Source: Tolypothrix tenuis PCC 7101 (GTDB taxonomy: Bacteria > Cyanobacteriota > Cyanobacteriia > Cyanobacteriales > Nostocaceae). Taken from it: a stretch of 64,000 bases of DNA. The translations under genes and the position numbers were made by a program. The stretch lies in the NCBI RefSeq assembly GCF_002368295.1, contig NZ_AP018248.1, positions 5,842,979 through 5,906,978 on the forward strand, in the 5' to 3' direction. The notes under the pieces were generated by a model. It made no database searches. It had not been told where the DNA came from and saw only the letters and a program-made list of their open reading frames with translations. Below, piece by piece: positions 1 to 8,314 of this stretch; the first letter of the stretch is position 1, and the number at the start of each line of letters is the position of its first letter.

Positions 1-913
1 AGCTAATATTGAAAGTTCATCAGTTGGCGAATTGAATATTCAACGCAGGTTAGATAGTGTTTCAGCATCTAGCTTAAGTTTACCTGTGGTCAAAGCTAAT
101 TCGGAAACATTACCTCAGAATACATCCTTAACCGCAAATCAAGAAATTCCCTTATTACCTCAGAACACATCCTTAAATATAAATTCGGAACTTCCTTTAG
201 TTTCGCCAAGCTACCAACCAAGCATATCAGCAAAAATTCAAGAAATACCTTTAGTTAATAATCTATCTGCTGCTGCTGAGACATTAGCGCATCATGTTAA
301 TAATGAAACTTATATTGATAATTATATCAAACCCATTAACCAAAAATTAGAAAGTAAAAATATAGCAGGATTTGAGTCTGTAAACAAAAGCCATAACTTA
401 GATGCAAATAAGCAGCATTTATTATTAAGACGGTTTTCAAAAAACAATTTTTCAAACATCAATGAGCAGATAGAAAATTTTAGGCAAAATCCTACTGATA
501 ACGAGAGATTATATCTACCAATTGTACAAGTTGATCGTGAGTCAGATTCACTTGATTTTGAGCCTTTAATATTAGCGAATTTACCTGCTATCACACAAAA
601 TAAAGATTTAATTAGTAGCAAGTTAAATCATCAGTCAAATTTGAGTAAGACAGGTGATGAAAAGGTAAGCTCATTCACTCATCAAGCAACTGCTATAGCT
701 CATAATAATGCTTCAACGCCAACCACAATTGCAGCGAATTCATCAATTAATTCTCATCCTCCTCCTGTTAACTTAATTAACCAAAACTCTGTGTCGGGAG
801 CAAATACGCCACCGCAGATTAATATTGATGCTTTAGTAGAAAAAGTAGAACGCAGAATTATGCGGAGATTAGTTATAGAAAGTGAAAGGAGAGGTAAGCA
901 AAAATGGCGCTAG
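1..913 (+). CDS. Repeat-rich hypothetical protein of the eCIS operon, 5' end cut by the window
   Basis: The reading frame is open to the left edge of the window, so the true start lies outside; the TTG at 32 is only an internal codon. The visible 300 or so residues are Asn/Ser/Leu-rich and of low complexity. The motif LPQNTSL occurs twice, about 16 residues apart, and related LPLVS/IPLV segments follow. The last 30 residues differ: a charged helix (IDALVEKVERRIMRRL) ending in a basic tail with a tryptophan. The stop overlaps the next gene by 10 nt, so the two are probably translationally coupled. From its place immediately before the LysM tube protein it belongs to the contractile injection system, perhaps as an Afp6-position or linker protein. 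That role is inference from position only, and I do not recognise a named domain. Confidence 0.7.
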   Translation, partial: ANIESSSVGELNIQRRLDSVSASSLSLPVVKANSETLPQNTSLTANQEIPLLPQNTSLNINSELPLVSPSYQPSISAKIQEIPLVNNLSAAAETLAHHVNNETYIDNYIKPINQKLESKNIAGFESVNKSHNLDANKQHLLLRRFSKNNFSNINEQIENFRQNPTDNERLYLPIVQVDRESDSLDFEPLILANLPAITQNKDLISSKLNHQSNLSKTGDEKVSSFTHQATAIAHNNASTPTTIAANSSINSHPPPVNLINQNSVSGANTPPQINIDALVEKVERRIMRRLVIESERRGKQKWR

Positions 914-1584
914 AAAAACTAAAAATTAAAGCAGAGAAAAGTAGTGAAGGAGATTTTGCTGATGAATTTGAAGTATTATTTAATCCTAACCAAGTACAAA
1001 TTAGTAAAACTGGTTGGAAATTAACCACAGTCAGCGACAATAATGGAGTAAGTGGGGAAAAGGTTACTCCTGCTAATGATTTAGCAACTTTAACAATACA
1101 ATTATTTTTTGATACAACTCTCACTGGTTCACCACCAGATAATGTCCAGCAATATACTAAGAAAATTTTTAACTTAACTAAACCGAGAATTGGTCAAAGT
1201 AAAAAAAGACCACCTCGATGTAAGCTGGTTTGGGGAACAATTGGCGGAAAAGATAGTGTGTTATTACCCGATGGTGTTTTAGAAAGTGTCACTAAAACTC
1301 TGACACAGTTTTTAGAAGATGGTACACCCGTACGAGCCACACTTAATTGCACATTTAGAGAGTGGACTGAACCAGAGAAACAGCAAAAAGAAGAGAATTT
1401 AATTGACGATCCAGTTCGCATTGTCAAACGCGGAGAAACGCTTAGTACTATTGCTAATGAAGAATATGGAGATTCAGCTTTATGGCGCATTATTGCTGAA
1501 GAAAATCGCTTAGATAATCCCCGTCAAATCCAGCCAGGATTAGTGCTGACAATTCCTCCTTTACGGATTGCTAGTCAAACTTAA
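904..1584 (+). CDS. CIS tube-initiator/baseplate protein with C-terminal LysM domain (Afp7/gp53-like)
   Basis: The 226-residue protein has an N-terminal CIS-tube type domain (about residues 3-160; early motif FEVLFNPNQVQISK) and a C-terminal LysM domain (about 172-218; RGETLSTIA, then LWRIIAEENRLDNP and PGLVLTIPP). In eCIS particles this family joins the inner tube to the baseplate hub, with the LysM gripping neighbouring subunits. The ATG at 904 lies inside the end of the preceding gene, and a gpD-like hub gene follows after 12 nt, which is the usual eCIS order. Family assignment is strong from the LysM and the context. The exact structural position is inferred by analogy with the Afp, PVC and Anabaena systems. 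Confidence 0.88.
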   Translation: MALEKLKIKAEKSSEGDFADEFEVLFNPNQVQISKTGWKLTTVSDNNGVSGEKVTPANDLATLTIQLFFDTTLTGSPPDNVQQYTKKIFNLTKPRIGQSKKRPPRCKLVWGTIGGKDSVLLPDGVLESVTKTLTQFLEDGTPVRATLNCTFREWTEPEKQQKEENLIDDPVRIVKRGETLSTIANEEYGDSALWRIIAEENRLDNPRQIQPGLVLTIPPLRIASQT

Positions 1585-1596
1585 AGGAGCAGAAAT

Positions 1597-2664
1597 ATGT
1601 CTAATTACAGTGGTGTCAAAACCCTTTCTCCTAATATTAGAGTCCTGATCCAAGGACAAAAGCTTTCTGCTGATGCTAGTGCTGATTTAATTTCCGCGAA
1701 AGTATCTGAAGATATAGATGTACCAAGTATGTTTACCTTGGAATTTAGCAGTTGGGATTTAGCTAAGTGTAAATTAACTTGGGTGGATGATGATTTGTTT
1801 GAAATTGGCAATGAAGTAGAAATTCAAATGGGTTATGACAATAACTTAAAAACAGTAATTGTCGGAGAAATTACAGGATTAGAACCAGAATTTTCTATCA
1901 ACTCTCCACCCATATTAGTGGTAAGGGGACATGATATGCGTCACCGATTGTTGCGAGGTTCGCAAACCAAATCATATACCAAAATGAAGGATAGCGATAT
2001 TGCTAGCCAAATTGCGAGAGCTAGAGGATTAACACCAAAAGTTAAGGATAGCGAGGTAAAGCATGAATATGTTTTGCAGCATAATCAAACTGATTGGGAT
2101 TTTCTCCAAAGCCGTGCAGAACGTATTGGTTATGAAGTAGTTATTGATAATAAAACATTATATTTTCAACCTCCACAAAACGACAGTCAAAAAGTTTTAA
2201 CGTTAAAATTTGAAGAAAATTTAAGTGAGTTTTTACCCCGTTTGAGCAGTATGGGACAAGTCCAAGAAGTTGAAGTTCGTGGGTGGATACCAAAAGATAA
2301 AGAAGAAGTAATGGGTAAAGCGGCTGCGGGTAAAGAGGGAAGTAAAATGGGTGGGAAAACTACTGGCCCTAAGGCTGTAGAAAGCTTTGGTAAATCTGTT
2401 TCTACAGTAGTTAGTCAACCTGTAGCCAGTAAAGCCGAAGCCGATCAAATAGCTTTAGGACAGTTTAAAGATATGGCGATCGCTTATATTACTGCTGAAG
2501 GTGCTTGTGCAGGTAATCCTACTTTAAGCATAGCTAAAGTTATTGAGGTGACTGGTGTAGGTAAGCGATTTAGTGGACTTTATTATGTTACCTCAACCGA
2601 ACATAAGTATTCAGAAGGACAAGGTTATAATACTTCATTTACTGCTAGGAGAACTGCCGCATGA
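1597..2664 (+). CDS. Phage late control gene D (gpD/VgrG N-half) hub protein
   Basis: The 355-residue protein resembles the Phage_GPD family: an N-terminal half with LISAKVSEDIDVPSMFTLEF, a central VRGHDMRHRLLRGSQTKSY segment, and DWDFLQSRAERIGYEVVIDN, typical of gp27/VgrG hub domains. It should form the trimeric hub on which the separate spike protein sits. A good Shine-Dalgarno sequence (AAAGGAG) precedes the ATG at 1597. The stop overlaps the next start in an ATGA arrangement (2661-2664), so hub and spike are translationally coupled. A low-complexity Gly/Lys stretch near residues 235-265 is probably a surface loop. Confidence 0.9.
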   Translation: MSNYSGVKTLSPNIRVLIQGQKLSADASADLISAKVSEDIDVPSMFTLEFSSWDLAKCKLTWVDDDLFEIGNEVEIQMGYDNNLKTVIVGEITGLEPEFSINSPPILVVRGHDMRHRLLRGSQTKSYTKMKDSDIASQIARARGLTPKVKDSEVKHEYVLQHNQTDWDFLQSRAERIGYEVVIDNKTLYFQPPQNDSQKVLTLKFEENLSEFLPRLSSMGQVQEVEVRGWIPKDKEEVMGKAAAGKEGSKMGGKTTGPKAVESFGKSVSTVVSQPVASKAEADQIALGQFKDMAIAYITAEGACAGNPTLSIAKVIEVTGVGKRFSGLYYVTSTEHKYSEGQGYNTSFTARRTAA

Positions 2665-3368
2665 TTGGACTAGATTTATTAATACCCGATGACCGGAATG
2701 TGCACTTTTATGGTGTAACTATTGCTGTAGTTACTAACATTAAAGACCCGGATGGAGTCGGCAGAATTAAGGTAAAATTTCCCTGGCTATCAGGTGAAGA
2801 TGAAAGTGCATGGGCGAGGGTAATGACTCCAATGGCGGGAGAAGATAGGGGCTTTTATTTTTTACCGGAAGTAGATGATGAAGTTTTAGTGGCTTTTGAA
2901 CATGGAGATATTGCTTATCCTTATATTTTAGGTAGTTTATGGAATGGCAAAGATAAACCACCGTTAAAAAATGATGATGGGAAAAATAATAAACGCATGA
3001 TTAAATCCCGTAGCGGACATCAAATTGTTTTTGATGATACTAAAGATAAAGAACAAATTATTATTCAAGATAAAAGTGGTAAAAACAAAATTACCATTGA
3101 TTGTGAAAAAAATTCCATGAGTATTCAGGTAGAGGAAGACCTAAACATTGAAGCTAAGGGAAAAATTACCATCAAAAGCACCGATAAAGATATGTCAATT
3201 GAGTGTAAAAACTTAGAAATTAAAACTCAACAAGAATGCAAAATTGAAGCTGGATCTAATTGTAGTATTCAAGCTAAATCTAAAGGTGAATTTGCTGCTA
3301 AATCTGGTATGGAAATTAATTGTGCTGCGGGGGTAAAAGTCAATAACGGAGCCTTAGAGGTGATGTAA
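2661..3368 (+). CDS. Baseplate assembly protein V / gp5-VgrG-like spike
   Basis: The 235-residue protein has an N-terminal gp5-type OB fold (about residues 12-95; VVTNIKDPDGVGRIKVKFPW, then GFYFLPEVDDEVLVAFE and GSLWNGKD). After it comes a repetitive strand-rich C-terminal region in which short strands alternate with charged turns, as in the intertwined beta-helical needle of T4 gp5 and VgrG. It should form the trimeric puncturing spike on the gpD hub and be capped by the PAAR-like protein encoded at 10209. Hub and spike are separate genes here, as in eCIS and not as in the fused T6SS VgrG. The start overlaps the preceding stop by 4 nt and the stop overlaps the gp25 start by 1 nt. Confidence 0.92.
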   Translation: MIGLDLLIPDDRNVHFYGVTIAVVTNIKDPDGVGRIKVKFPWLSGEDESAWARVMTPMAGEDRGFYFLPEVDDEVLVAFEHGDIAYPYILGSLWNGKDKPPLKNDDGKNNKRMIKSRSGHQIVFDDTKDKEQIIIQDKSGKNKITIDCEKNSMSIQVEEDLNIEAKGKITIKSTDKDMSIECKNLEIKTQQECKIEAGSNCSIQAKSKGEFAAKSGMEINCAAGVKVNNGALEVM

Positions 3369-3754
3369 TGGATATTGATTTTTTAGGCGTAGGTTGGACT
3401 TACCCTGTGAATTTTAATCAGCAGGGAAAAATGGAGATGGCGAAGTATGAAGATTGCGTTCGTCAATCAATTTGGGCGATTCTCAGCACCGCTAGAGGGG
3501 AACGTGTGATGCGTCCTAATTTTGGCTGTCGGATTCACGATCGCGTTTTTGCACCCAACAACGCGGGAACAGTGGGTGAAATTATTAGCGATGTGCGATC
3601 GGCTTTGGTGGAATGGGAAGCCCGCATCGATGTTTTAGATATTGATGTGCTGTCTCGTCCCTCTCAACCTAATGTGCTGCATATTTCCATTAATTACCAA
3701 GTTCGTACCACTAATAATGCCTTTAATCTCGTCTATCCGTTCTATTTACAATAG
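3368..3754 (+). CDS. GPW/gp25 family baseplate wedge protein
   Basis: The 128-residue protein is of normal length for the gp25 family and carries its signature (RGERVMRPNFGCRIHDRVF at about residues 45-63), with the conserved Arg-rich start of the lysozyme-like fold and the IRxAL-like helix further on. In contractile tails gp25 initiates sheath assembly at the baseplate and contacts the wedge. The ATG overlaps the spike stop by one base, and the large baseplate J gene begins 6 nt after the stop, so this is part of one tight operon. Confidence 0.93.
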   Translation: MDIDFLGVGWTYPVNFNQQGKMEMAKYEDCVRQSIWAILSTARGERVMRPNFGCRIHDRVFAPNNAGTVGEIISDVRSALVEWEARIDVLDIDVLSRPSQPNVLHISINYQVRTTNNAFNLVYPFYLQ

Positions 3755-3760
3755 GTAATC

Positions 3761-6700
3761 ATGTCTATTCCTCCACCCAAAATTGATCGCCGCAGCTATC
3801 AAGACTTGGTTGAACAAACCCAAGCTTTAGCCGAGAAATATACACTCAAAGATTTCCATCAGCAAGATGCAGGTTTAGCCTTAATTCGCATATTCAGCCG
3901 CATGGCTAAAGTGGTAAGCGATCGCCTAAATCGTGTCCCCGATCGCAACTTGCTGGCTTTTCTGAATCTCATCGGTACTCAACAGACTCCACCCCAGCCA
4001 GCTAGAGTCCCTCTCACCTTTAGTTTAGCTGAGGGTAGCCCTGTAGATGCCCTAGTGCCGGCGCATACGCAAATCTCTGCACCACCTTTAGAAGGTGAAA
4101 AAGAAGAGGTAATTTTTGAGACTGAGGAAGATTTGCTGGTAAGTGGGACAAAGCTACAAGCGATGTTTGTCGTCGAAGACAGAGATTATTATAGCGATCG
4201 CACTCCACATAGTATTGCTGCTACCGCTAACCTCAACGAACCATTTTTAGCCTTCCGTGGTTCTCAACCAGTCGAGCATTATCTTTATCTATGTTGTGCA
4301 GAAATTTTTAGCATCCCGAAATTAACCACTGCTACTATTACCATTGATACTGATAGCCCTGAAAGTGCGATCAAACTTAAAGAATTACTACATATTTGGT
4401 CTTATTGGGATAAAAAACAATGGCAACCTTTAACTAATGTGCAAACCCAAGAAAACCAAGCACAATTAATTATTACTTTTAATCAATTACCTAAATTAAT
4501 GCCTGTAGAAATTAACGGGCAAAAAGCTCAATGGCTACAAGCTACTTTAACTCCTCACAGACGGGAGAATTTACCAGAAATTATCCAAATTAATATCAGT
4601 GTTAGCCTGAATCAGACTGAAACACCTAAAATATGTTTATTTAATAATATTTCTTTAGATTTAAGTAAAGATTTTTATCCTTTTGGCATTGCACCTATAC
4701 ATAATGATACTTTTTTAATTCCTCTCAACGATGAATTTATTAAACCTGGTGTATCTATATTAATTAATACTAATTTAAGTCGGCAACCAAGTTACACAGA
4801 AGATTTAGAAATTACTTGGGAAATAGGTAATAATCAAAATTGGGAAACTATTGAAAAAACCACTAGTAAAAATAAATTTAGATGGAATCGTAATTCATCA
4901 CCCATAAAGTTTGTCGAAAATAGTACATCAGCTACATTTTCTTTTCCCCAAACTTTACCTGAACTAAGTTTAGATAATCAATCAGAAAATCATTATTGGC
5001 TACGTGCCAGAATTACTAGCGGTCTTTATGGTAGAAAAGGCAGAGAGAGAAAATATGTTGTTTACAACGATGTTACTCTCGTTGCTCAAAATATTGCTAC
5101 TGGGCAGTTAGAAATCTATGTTGACAGTGTAGATGAATTGGCAATTGATGATATTATTCGGCTGCAATCATCTGGTACGCAAACTCTGCAAGAAGAAATA
5201 AAAATTATTGGCAAAGTCGAGGCAGAGAAAAAATTAATTTTAGAGAATAAAACGCGGAATGCATATCCAGCCGGAAGTCGGGTTTTAAGCAAATTTATTA
5301 TGGCGGAAAATACCCCTGATACCTTTGAACCGCCTGCCCTACAATCAGTAACTATAACTTATAAAGTTCTCTTAGAAAAACCTGCTATTTATTATGCTTA
5401 CAATGATTTTATTTATTGTGAAGGCAGTCCTTTATATGTGAGATTATGGCAAACTGCTCAACCAGGGGAGAATATTGTTCATGTTGATGATGTTAGCCAA
5501 TTCAAAATCGGTGAGTTTGTCAAATTTGACGATCAAAATCCAGAGAAACTGCAAATTGAGCTCATCGATAGCGATCGCAATTTGCTCATCTTCACCAAAC
5601 CAGTCAATTTTGAGCATCAACGCGGAAACAAAGTCAGCCGTTGTTTTCATCCCTTAACGCCGCAACTGCATCGCCACTCTGCCCTTTATTTAGGATTTAA
5701 TCAAGCCTTTCCGAATCGTCCCAATAGTCTTTATTTCCAAGTAGAACCACCAAAACAAGAAGAAGTTACTCCCAATACTTACCGGGGACAAACTGATATT
5801 AATTTGCAAAGAATAGCTTGGGAATATGCTAGTCCAAATGGTTGGCAACCTTTAGTTGTTAAAGATGAAACCCAAGCCTTTGCAGAGAAAGGGTTAATTC
5901 AATTTATCGGCCCGACAGACTTGATTGCATCACCATACTTTGGTCAAAAAAATTATTGGATTAGGGCGAGAAAACAGCCAAATGATTGGGAAAGCTTGCC
6001 CTTTGCTTTGCTTTATTTTTTTACATGGGCATTGGGATTTCAACAGTTCAGACTATACAGCTTTATGCGCTATTTTGGTGCTAAATTAGCCGCTTCTGCT
6101 GATTTTCCTGTACCGCCAAGACTGCGTTCTGTTCGGACTAATACGATTTGGGCTAGTCAAACTATTACTTTAGAACAAGAAATTTTAGGTTCTAGTAATA
6201 ACGAGCCAAAACAAGTATTTACTACCACCCAGTCCCCGATTCTTTTAGGACAACAATTAGAAGTTCAAGAAGGGCGATTTCCTCCAGAAGAAGAGCGCAA
6301 AATTATTGCACAAGCATCGGGAATTATTACATCTATTGAAGATGAAACAGGTAGGTTATTAGAAGTTTGGGTACCTTGGCAAGAAGTACCAGATTTTTAC
6401 AGTTCTCAAGCACAAGACCGTCACTATGTGGTCGATCGCCAAGCCGGGAAAATTTATTTTGGTGATGGACAAGCGGGGATGATTCCGCCACGGGGACGTA
6501 ACAATATTCGGCTGAGTAAGTATTGTACTGGAGGCGGTATTAGAGGTAATCGTCATGCCCAAACGATTGTAGAACTCAAAACCACTATCCCCTATATTGA
6601 CAGCGTCATTAACTGGGAAGCCGCTACAGGGGGAAACGAGCAGGAATCTTTAGACAAGCTCAAAGAGCGATCGCCCCAACGTCTGCGTCACCGCAACCGT

Positions 6701-7348
6701 GCTGTCACAGCCCAGGATTTTGAGGATTTGGTCTATGAATCATCTATAGATATCGCTAGGGTGAAAATCATCACCCCAGAAATGATGTTTCCTGATTACA
6801 ACCCCTTGCTAGAAGAATTATGGCTGCAGCCTGATGGTACACCAGAGAAAGTCATTGAGGGTAATGATATCCGAGTGTTTCAGCATGAAATTCGCGGTGG
6901 TCGAGTATTAGCGATTATCGTTCCCCACGGTCAAGAACGCCAGCCGACACCTACATTAGCTTTGCTTAATCGTGTCGAGACCTATTTGCGAGCTAGGTTT
7001 GTTCCCACAATGAAACTGCTGGTATCTGGCCCTAAATGGCAGGAAATTACAGTAATTACCGAAATTGTGCCTGTTGCTGTCGAAAATGCCGATGCTGTGA
7101 GAGTCGCAGTCAGCGATCGCCTAAATAGTTTTCTCCATCCTCTGACGGGAGGCGATCGCCAACAAGGATGGAGTTTTGGACGCAAACCGCATCATTCTGA
7201 CCTCTATGCTGTGATTGAAAAAGTCCCAGGGGTGAGTTATGTCCGCGCTTTAGATATTCAACCCGCCGATGCAGTCATTGATATCCAAACCCTGATTTAT
7301 TCAGGTCAGCACATCGTCACTTTAAAATTACCTACGGATGCAGATTAA
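3761..7348 (+). CDS. Large baseplate J/gp47-like wedge protein
   Basis: At 1195 residues this matches the long eCIS wedge protein (Afp11/gp6 position, 'putative baseplate assembly protein'). The N-terminus (PPPKIDRRSYQDLVEQTQAL, then RVPDRNLLAFLNLIGTQ) is shared with the next gene. The middle is a long series of beta-rich decoration domains. The C-terminal quarter contains the baseplate-J core (GGNEQESLDKLKERSPQRLRHRNRAVTAQDFEDLV) and the closing region with VPGVSYVRALDI. Together with gp25 and the smaller J protein it should build the wedge ring that holds the hub and triggers sheath contraction. Confidence 0.92.
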   Translation: MSIPPPKIDRRSYQDLVEQTQALAEKYTLKDFHQQDAGLALIRIFSRMAKVVSDRLNRVPDRNLLAFLNLIGTQQTPPQPARVPLTFSLAEGSPVDALVPAHTQISAPPLEGEKEEVIFETEEDLLVSGTKLQAMFVVEDRDYYSDRTPHSIAATANLNEPFLAFRGSQPVEHYLYLCCAEIFSIPKLTTATITIDTDSPESAIKLKELLHIWSYWDKKQWQPLTNVQTQENQAQLIITFNQLPKLMPVEINGQKAQWLQATLTPHRRENLPEIIQINISVSLNQTETPKICLFNNISLDLSKDFYPFGIAPIHNDTFLIPLNDEFIKPGVSILINTNLSRQPSYTEDLEITWEIGNNQNWETIEKTTSKNKFRWNRNSSPIKFVENSTSATFSFPQTLPELSLDNQSENHYWLRARITSGLYGRKGRERKYVVYNDVTLVAQNIATGQLEIYVDSVDELAIDDIIRLQSSGTQTLQEEIKIIGKVEAEKKLILENKTRNAYPAGSRVLSKFIMAENTPDTFEPPALQSVTITYKVLLEKPAIYYAYNDFIYCEGSPLYVRLWQTAQPGENIVHVDDVSQFKIGEFVKFDDQNPEKLQIELIDSDRNLLIFTKPVNFEHQRGNKVSRCFHPLTPQLHRHSALYLGFNQAFPNRPNSLYFQVEPPKQEEVTPNTYRGQTDINLQRIAWEYASPNGWQPLVVKDETQAFAEKGLIQFIGPTDLIASPYFGQKNYWIRARKQPNDWESLPFALLYFFTWALGFQQFRLYSFMRYFGAKLAASADFPVPPRLRSVRTNTIWASQTITLEQEILGSSNNEPKQVFTTTQSPILLGQQLEVQEGRFPPEEERKIIAQASGIITSIEDETGRLLEVWVPWQEVPDFYSSQAQDRHYVVDRQAGKIYFGDGQAGMIPPRGRNNIRLSKYCTGGGIRGNRHAQTIVELKTTIPYIDSVINWEAATGGNEQESLDKLKERSPQRLRHRNRAVTAQDFEDLVYESSIDIARVKIITPEMMFPDYNPLLEELWLQPDGTPEKVIEGNDIRVFQHEIRGGRVLAIIVPHGQERQPTPTLALLNRVETYLRARFVPTMKLLVSGPKWQEITVITEIVPVAVENADAVRVAVSDRLNSFLHPLTGGDRQQGWSFGRKPHHSDLYAVIEKVPGVSYVRALDIQPADAVIDIQTLIYSGQHIVTLKLPTDAD

Positions 7349-7351
7349 GCT

Positions 7352-8314
7352 ATGCCTTTACCTTTACCTAATTTAGACGATCGCACCTATGCAGATTTGG
7401 TCGCAGACGCGATCGCTCTCATTCCCAGCGAAGCCCCAGAATGGACAGACCACAACGCCTCAGATACGGGGATTATCTTAATTGAATTGTTGGCTTGGTT
7501 AACGGAAATGGTGCTGTATCGCACTAATCAAATTCCTGATCGCAACCAAGCTGCTTTTTTAACTCTGCTCAAAGGAAAACCTTGGACATTATCAGATAGC
7601 AAATCTTTGCAAGCAGAAATTCAAACAACATTAGCACAGATACGGCAACGCTACCGAGCTGTGACGGCGAACGATTTTGAGCAACTCATATTATTTGATT
7701 GGTTGCAAACTAGAACCGCTCAAGCTTTGGGAGAGGCGGCGATTATGGCGCGGGTAAATTGTTTACCAGAACGCGATTTAGAAAACTCAGATATTAATCA
7801 AGTAGTAGAAGCACATATTAGCTTAGTGGTATTGCCAAAAATCAATAGTCCTGATAGTGAAAATATCAGAAAAACTCTCAAGAGATTTCTCAATCAAAGA
7901 CGACTTTTGAGTACTCGCCTGCACATTGTGGAACCGAACTATGTGCATATTAAAGTTTCTGCCATCTTATATTTAAGAGATAGTGGGGATTTCCGGGCAG
8001 TTAAAGCCGAAGCCACTCAACGGATTGCAGGCTTTTTTAATCCTTTTCCTAGCCCAGATTATTGGCGAAATCAAGGCTATCCTTTTGGCAGAGATATTTA
8101 TATTTCTGAACTATATCAATTATTAGATGATATGGCAGGCGTTGATTATGTGGAAGCAATTCAAGTGACTGATTTTGCAGAATATCGTCAGAGAGTCAAT
8201 GACCAAAATCAACTCATTGCGATCGCCTTACAACCACATGAATTAGTCACAGTAGAAATTGGTCAAATTACCACTATGCAACGTTTAGGAGACAAATGGC
8301 AAAGCCACAATTAA
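7352..8314 (+). CDS. Second, compact baseplate J-like protein (Afp12/gp7 position)
   Basis: This 320-residue protein starts with the same kind of block as its neighbour (PNLDDRTYADLVADAIALIP, then HNASDTGIILIELLAWLTEM and PDRNQAAFLTLL). It then jumps almost at once to the late core (RQRYRAVTANDFEQLI) and ends with the AGVDYVEAIQV closing motif. The long decoration-domain middle of the 1195-residue protein is missing. It is therefore short for the second wedge protein of Afp-like systems, but the frame is clean, so it looks compact and not broken. It lies 3 nt after the large J gene and overlaps the next gene by 19 nt. Confidence 0.88.
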   Translation: MPLPLPNLDDRTYADLVADAIALIPSEAPEWTDHNASDTGIILIELLAWLTEMVLYRTNQIPDRNQAAFLTLLKGKPWTLSDSKSLQAEIQTTLAQIRQRYRAVTANDFEQLILFDWLQTRTAQALGEAAIMARVNCLPERDLENSDINQVVEAHISLVVLPKINSPDSENIRKTLKRFLNQRRLLSTRLHIVEPNYVHIKVSAILYLRDSGDFRAVKAEATQRIAGFFNPFPSPDYWRNQGYPFGRDIYISELYQLLDDMAGVDYVEAIQVTDFAEYRQRVNDQNQLIAIALQPHELVTVEIGQITTMQRLGDKWQSHN

